Origin: Thermophilibacter mediterraneus | Lineage (GTDB): Bacteria; Actinomycetota; Coriobacteriia; Coriobacteriales; Atopobiaceae | NCBI RefSeq assembly: GCF_900119385.1 | Contig: NZ_FPKO01000007.1 | Location: 248,001-312,000, forward strand | Direction: 5' to 3' | Length of the DNA stretch: 64,000 nucleotides | Part shown: positions 60,130 to 64,000 of the stretch, piece by piece | Position numbering within the stretch: the stretch's first letter is position 1 | How the letters are laid out: every line of letters starts with the position of its first letter | The notes under the pieces: generated by a model | Seen by the model: the letters and a program-made list of their open reading frames with translations, nothing else | The model's database searches: none | Told to the model about the DNA's origin: nothing | Made by a program: the position numbers and the translations under genes

Positions 60130-62058
60130 GTGACGCAAGCAGGGCACGACGACCGGGGCCTCGGCGGTGGCCGGGTCCCGGTCGGCGCAGGAAAAGAGAG
60201 GGACGACGGGCCGGTGACGGGCGCGCAGCCCGACGCGGGCCCGTCCGATGCTGCCGCGCCGACGCCCGCCGAGGAGCGCCGCAGCTGGGGGCCCGTCATG
60301 GGGACCGAGCTGCCCCGCCGCCAGCACCCCACGACCTCCAGGACCCCGGACGAGATCCTCGACGCCTGGTACGCCGCCGTGAAGAAGCGCGAGGCCAGGC
60401 GCGAGTCCTCCCAGACCATCGGCATCTTCGGCGGCCGCGCGGCGGGCGCGGACGACTACGAGCTCACCACCGCCTCGCGCCTCGCGCGAATCGGCGAGAT
60501 GGTCAAGATCGTCCGGCGCTACGACATCTTCCACGGCCTCACGCCGAAGGGGCTGCGACGCATGCTCGAGGAGCTGGGGCCCACCTTCGTCAAGGCGGGC
60601 CAGATCCTCTCCATGCGCTCCGAGATCCTGCCCGAGAGCTTCACCCGGGAGCTCGGCAAGCTCCGCACGAGCGTGGAGCCCATGGACCGCGACACGGTGA
60701 TCGACGCCCTGCGCGCCGAGTACGAGACGCCGCTCGAGGAGATCTTCGACGCGATCGACGACCGCCCGCTGGGGTCGGCCTCGGTGGCGCAGGTCCACAA
60801 GGCCCGGCTGGTCTCGGGCGACATGGTGGCCGTCAAGGTCCAGCGCCCGCACGTCAAGGAGATCATGGCGCAGGACATCTCCATCATCCGCTCGCTCGCG
60901 CGCTACGCGAGCCGCTTCATGGGCGAGGACCAGTTCATCGACCTGCAGTCCGTGGTGGACGAGCTCTGGCAGTCCTTCCGCGAGGAGACGGACTTCCTCG
61001 TGGAGGCGAGGAGCCTCGAGGAGTTCCGCCGCAACAACGCAGACTGCCGCTTCATCGACTGCCCCAAGCCCTATCCCGCGCTCTGCACGAGCCGCGTCGT
61101 GGTCATGGACTTCGTCGAGGGCATCCCCATCAACGACACGGCGCGGCTCGTGGCGCAGGGCTACGACCTCGCCGAGATCGGCACCAAGCTCGCGGACAAC
61201 TACACCACCCAGATGCTCGACGACGGCTTCTTCCACGCGGACCCGCACCCGGGCAACCTCGTGATCCGCGACGGCAAGATCGTCTACCTGGACCTCGGCA
61301 TCATGGGACGGCTCTCCGCGCACGACCGCCGGGCCGTGAGCGACATCGTGCTCGCCGTGGGGCGGCGCGACTCGGCCGCGCTCGCCGACGGCCTCATGCG
61401 CTTCTCGGTCTCCAGCGTCGCCGACGTCGACCAGGCGCACCTGCTCGCGGACCTCGATGCCATCGTCGCGGACTACGGCACCGCCGACCTGTCGGAGCTC
61501 GACATCGGTGCCTTCATGAACGCCGTCATATCCATGGCGCAGAAGAACGGCATCGAGCTTCCCGGCACGATCACCATGCTCGCGCGCTCGCTCGTGACGC
61601 TCGAGGGCGTGGTGCACGACCTCCTGCCCGACGCCTCCATCGTGGGCATCATCCAGAGCCACGTGCGCGCCCACACGGCGATCGACGACCTCGCCGCCGA
61701 CGAGCTCAGGCGCCTCGCGCGCGAGACCGTCGCCGCGACGCACGGCCTGCTCGGCGCGGCGGGGGAGCTGGGCCTCGCCATGCGGATGCTCACGCGCGGG
61801 CAGCTCCGCGTGAACCTGGACCTCGCCGGCACGGAGGACCCGCTCGAGGACGTCTCGCGCATCGCCAACCGCCTCACGATGAGCGTGATCGTGGCGGGCC
61901 TCTTCATCGGCTCGTCCGTGGTCTACTACGCGCGCATCCAGCCGGTCATCTTCGGCATCCCGATCATCGGCTTCATCGGGTACCTCGTCGCCTTCGTGCT
62001 CGGCGTCTGGGTCGCCCACGACGTCCTGCGCGAGAGCCGCCGGCGCCGCCGGCGCTAG
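60130..62058 (+). CDS. UbiB/AarF (ABC1) atypical kinase
   Basis: A 642-residue ABC1-family protein: the KAGQ motif (155-158) that excludes protein substrates, the Ala-rich loop GSASVAQVHKARL, VAVKVQRP with the ATP lysine, FFHADPHPGN (368-376) and YLDLG. Two C-terminal helices (about 585-632) anchor it. The first 55 residues are low-complexity. It binds ATP and isoprenoid-like lipids in homologues. GTG 60130 is taken; ATG 60298 would remove the extension. Confidence 0.88.
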   Translation: MTQAGHDDRGLGGGRVPVGAGKERDDGPVTGAQPDAGPSDAAAPTPAEERRSWGPVMGTELPRRQHPTTSRTPDEILDAWYAAVKKREARRESSQTIGIFGGRAAGADDYELTTASRLARIGEMVKIVRRYDIFHGLTPKGLRRMLEELGPTFVKAGQILSMRSEILPESFTRELGKLRTSVEPMDRDTVIDALRAEYETPLEEIFDAIDDRPLGSASVAQVHKARLVSGDMVAVKVQRPHVKEIMAQDISIIRSLARYASRFMGEDQFIDLQSVVDELWQSFREETDFLVEARSLEEFRRNNADCRFIDCPKPYPALCTSRVVVMDFVEGIPINDTARLVAQGYDLAEIGTKLADNYTTQMLDDGFFHADPHPGNLVIRDGKIVYLDLGIMGRLSAHDRRAVSDIVLAVGRRDSAALADGLMRFSVSSVADVDQAHLLADLDAIVADYGTADLSELDIGAFMNAVISMAQKNGIELPGTITMLARSLVTLEGVVHDLLPDASIVGIIQSHVRAHTAIDDLAADELRRLARETVAATHGLLGAAGELGLAMRMLTRGQLRVNLDLAGTEDPLEDVSRIANRLTMSVIVAGLFIGSSVVYYARIQPVIFGIPIIGFIGYLVAFVLGVWVAHDVLRESRRRRRR

Positions 62059-62094
62059 GGACGCGGCTCGACGCGGGACCGGCAGCCAGGAATG

Positions 62095-62330
62095 CCGGGC
62101 GATTGGGTATTGAGCGGGCCCGGCGCGGGCCCCTGCGGCGCGCGTTGGCAAGGTATCCGGGCGATTGGGTAGCATGTTTGATGCTGAGCCCGCGCTCCCG
62201 GGTCGCGCCGAATTTTCTCGATGCTCTGACCTGCGGATTTCCTTGCCCGTACATCGCGCAAGCTCGCCGAGTGCGTGCTCAACATCAAATGTGCTACCCA
62301 ATCGCCCGGGGTTTCGTCCAAATCGGCTCA
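62095..62330. repeat. dyad repeat family 3 (GATTGGGT family), locus C
   Basis: After the kinase gene, CCGGGCGATTGGGTA occurs at 62095 and 62157 (62 bp apart). The second copy starts a 32-bp arm (62157-62188) matched inversely at 62278-62309 with 29 of 32 bases, giving a 153-bp element that includes ATGTTTGATG/CATCAAAT. Nothing coding is visible in 62059-62500. Confidence 0.75.
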
Positions 62331-62507
62331 TCCGGGAATCCCCGGGCCCGGCACGCGGCCTGCCGGGCACCCGACCGGCGCGGGCCCCGACCCCGCGAGC
62401 GGACGCCCCCGGATAATTCGCGGGTCCGTGCAAGGATTTCGCCCCCTGAGTCGTGTCTGTCATGAGGGGGCCGGGGCGGGCCCGGCGCCCCCGCGGACAG
62501 GAGGGTG

Positions 62508-62582
62508 ATGATGAAGAGAAGGACGATGGTCTCGCTCGCGATCGCCGCGCTCGCGGTCGTGGGGCTCGGCGCCGCGTCCTCA
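62508..62582 (+). pseudogene. orphan signal peptide, probable 5' remnant of a secreted protein gene
   Basis: A strong CAGGAGGGTG site and ATG begin a textbook secretion signal: KRR, then VSLAIAALAVVGLGAASSAPA. After about 25 codons the frame runs antisense into the convergent ABC-2 permease and has no protein-like character. Most likely the beginning of a secreted protein whose body was lost. Confidence 0.45.
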
Positions 62583-63758
62583 GCCCCTGCCCCGCGCCCT
62601 GCCGACGGCGGCCCCGGCGGCGGCGATGGCGAGCGCGAAGAGCAGGACCAGCCCGCACGACGTCGCGACCTCGGCCAGCAGCGCCTCGCTCGGCCCCGGG
62701 GCGGCGTAGACGCAGCCGAGCGCGCTCACGACCCACCAGACGGGGGTGAGCCTGCCCACCGCCGCCACCGCCGCGCCCATGCTGGCCTGCTGGACCCAGG
62801 TGCCGCCGAGAAAAGACAGCACCATGGAGGAGATGTTGCCGGCGGCGTGGATGACGTCGCCGCTCGACCCGAGCTCCCAGAGCAGGTAGCCGAAGGCGGC
62901 GCCGACGATGGAGAGCGCGAGCAGGGGCAGCTGGGCGAGGAGCACGAGCGCGCCGTCCACGCCGGCGAGCTCCCCCCGGCACCAGAGGATCCCGAGCGCG
63001 CCGAGCGCCGCCCACACGAAGACCGCCACGGCGAGGCAGGCGAGCACGACCTGCGCCCCCCACGACGCGGTGCCGAGCGGCGCCACGAGCAGGCGCTGGC
63101 GCGCCGCCTGGTCGCGCCCGAGCGAGCGCAGCCCGCTCGCGACGAGGATCCCCACGCCGCCGAACAGCGCGTAGGTCGAGAACTGCATGAAGACGAGATA
63201 GCCGGTCGGGAGCCCCGTGGCCTCGGTCTGGATGAGGTCGACCTCCGTGCGCGCCTGCCGCGCCTCGCCCGCCCACGCCACTGCCTCCTCGACGCTCGCG
63301 CCCGCCTCGGCGAGCAGGGCGAAGAGCTGCTGCGCATAGGCCCTCACGCGCTCGTCCATGAGAATCGCGGAGGTCTCCCGGTAGCTCGTCACGGTCTCGA
63401 GGACGGGCATCTCGGCCCCGTCGCGCGCGGCGGCCACGAGCGCCTCCCCGTAGCCCTCGGGGATGACGAGCACGTAGCTCGCCAGGTCCTTCGCCGCCGC
63501 GTCCTGGAGGGCGTAGGGGGTGTCGGGGAGCTCGACCTCCTCGCCGCCGTCCCGCACGAGGCCGGCGATGGCGCGGGAGAGCTCCGAGTCGTCGCGGTCG
63601 ATCACGGCGACGGTCGGGCTCGACGACTCGTACCCCTCCGAGGGGGAGCCCACCGAGGACGCCATGAGGAACCCGAAGCACGCGAGCATGCCCACGTAGA
63701 GCAGGATGAGGTAGCGGTGGCGCAGGACCACGCGCCCGACGAGCCTAAAGACGTGCAT
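62580..63758 (-). CDS. ABC-2 type permease
   Basis: A 392-residue membrane protein: N-terminal helix (about 15-34), an external domain (40-160) with the ABC-2/DUF4162-like beginning SPTVAVIDRDDSELSRAI, then five helices from residue 175 on. This is the architecture of YhgE/YhfS-type exporter permeases. It overlaps the upstream permease gene by 14 bp, so both encode one two-permease transporter; the ATPase must lie outside the window. The ATG at 63758 follows AGGAGGCAGC. Confidence 0.83.
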   Translation of the reverse strand: MHVFRLVGRVVLRHRYLILLYVGMLACFGFLMASSVGSPSEGYESSSPTVAVIDRDDSELSRAIAGLVRDGGEEVELPDTPYALQDAAAKDLASYVLVIPEGYGEALVAAARDGAEMPVLETVTSYRETSAILMDERVRAYAQQLFALLAEAGASVEEAVAWAGEARQARTEVDLIQTEATGLPTGYLVFMQFSTYALFGGVGILVASGLRSLGRDQAARQRLLVAPLGTASWGAQVVLACLAVAVFVWAALGALGILWCRGELAGVDGALVLLAQLPLLALSIVGAAFGYLLWELGSSGDVIHAAGNISSMVLSFLGGTWVQQASMGAAVAAVGRLTPVWWVVSALGCVYAAPGPSEALLAEVATSCGLVLLFALAIAAAGAAVGRARGRG

Positions 63759-64000
63759 AGCGCTGCCTCCTCATGAACAGGGCCGCGATGACGAGAAGAG
63801 CGGCGGACACGGCGACGAGCGACGCGACCGACGCGGCGAAGGGCCCGAGCGAGTCGTAGAACGTGAGTCGGTAGAACGCCTCGCCCGCCTGTGCCGCGGG
63901 GTTGATGGCCTGGACCCAGGGAAGGTTGGCCCACAGCCAGTCGGAGAGCTCGAGCGAGGGCGTGCCGAAGAGGCCCGCCGGCAGCGAGAGCCCCATCGTG
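63745..64000 (-). CDS. ABC-2 type permease, C-terminal part (cut by window edge)
   Basis: Only the last 84 or so residues are inside the window: SDWLWANLPWVQAINPAAQAGEAFYRL, a typical ABC-2 external helix and re-entrant region, followed by the final membrane helix and RRQRYARL. The N-terminus lies beyond 64000. Same operon as the following permease. Confidence 0.7.
   Translation of the reverse strand, partial: TMGLSLPAGLFGTPSLELSDWLWANLPWVQAINPAAQAGEAFYRLTFYDSLGPFAASVASLVAVSAALLVIAALFMRRQRYARL

Noticed and set aside
62505-63776. 423-codon ORF from 62505 as a real secreted protein
   Set aside because: Beyond the first 25 codons it is antisense to the ABC-2 permease and has random composition; kept only as a 5' remnant.

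Overview
The window is GC-rich DNA (strong G/C third-position bias) from one chromosome. Gene content and style point to an anaerobic actinobacterium of the class Coriobacteriia, close to the Olsenella/Atopobium group. That placement is inferred from the proteins, not from a marker gene search. There is no rRNA, no recognisable tRNA and no CRISPR array. Mobile DNA is limited to one complete IS3-family element, one IS110-family element and several families of intergenic dyad repeats.

Layout. 1-1.3 kb: MIF-like tautomerase, a small unknown protein, a tail fragment of a lost dehydrogenase, and a membrane protein. 1.4-4.9 kb: heterodimeric ABC exporter. 5.2-8.8 kb: XdhD-type molybdenum hydroxylase (fused Fe-S/Mo subunit plus FAD subunit). 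9-12 kb: complete ECF transporter (A1, A2, T, S). 12-14.4 kb: M19 dipeptidase and MFS exporter. 15.2-17.5 kb: D-Ala ligase of the VanA (D-lactate) type and a family-3 glycosidase lipoprotein. 17.8-20.4 kb: Zn/Cd export island (P-type ATPase, separate HMA protein, ArsR/SmtB repressor, dyad operators). 20.7-26.2 kb: xpt, a small membrane protein/XRE pair, a TIM-barrel-like protein, a membrane-anchored unknown, an SPFH protein and a HAD phosphatase. 26.4-35.3 kb: BceRS-like two-component system and a MacB-like ABC system with two paralogous giant permeases; a shared operator-like dyad lies before both transcription units. 35.5-40.9 kb: CstA-type carrier, IS3 element, a repeat array that abuts a truncated trpB behind an intact-looking trp attenuator, a YgjP-like peptidase and an XRE membrane protein. 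41-47.8 kb: BceB-like permease without the large external domain, a fused ATPase-permease, a small unknown and IS110. 47.8-54.1 kb: PP2C-like phosphatase, then priA-def-fmt-rsmB. 54.5-58.8 kb: HAD, a 739-residue unknown, DUF1015 protein. 59-64 kb: HAD phosphatase, phasin-like protein, UbiB-family kinase, and two ABC-2 permeases, one cut by the window edge.

The most unusual feature is a set of intergenic dyad repeats. Two sequence-unrelated families are both built from 52-bp hairpin units. In one family the units sit at an exact 61-bp period (52 bp plus a 9-bp variable spacer) at three separate places. A third family, marked by GATTGGGT, forms 150-225 bp inverted-repeat structures at three more places. 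Most lie in convergent gaps or at gene 3' ends, and one copy sits at the break point of a truncated trpB. These families, the trp attenuator left in front of the truncated gene, the paired response-regulator boxes and the VanA-type ligase without vanH/vanX next to it deserve the closest look.
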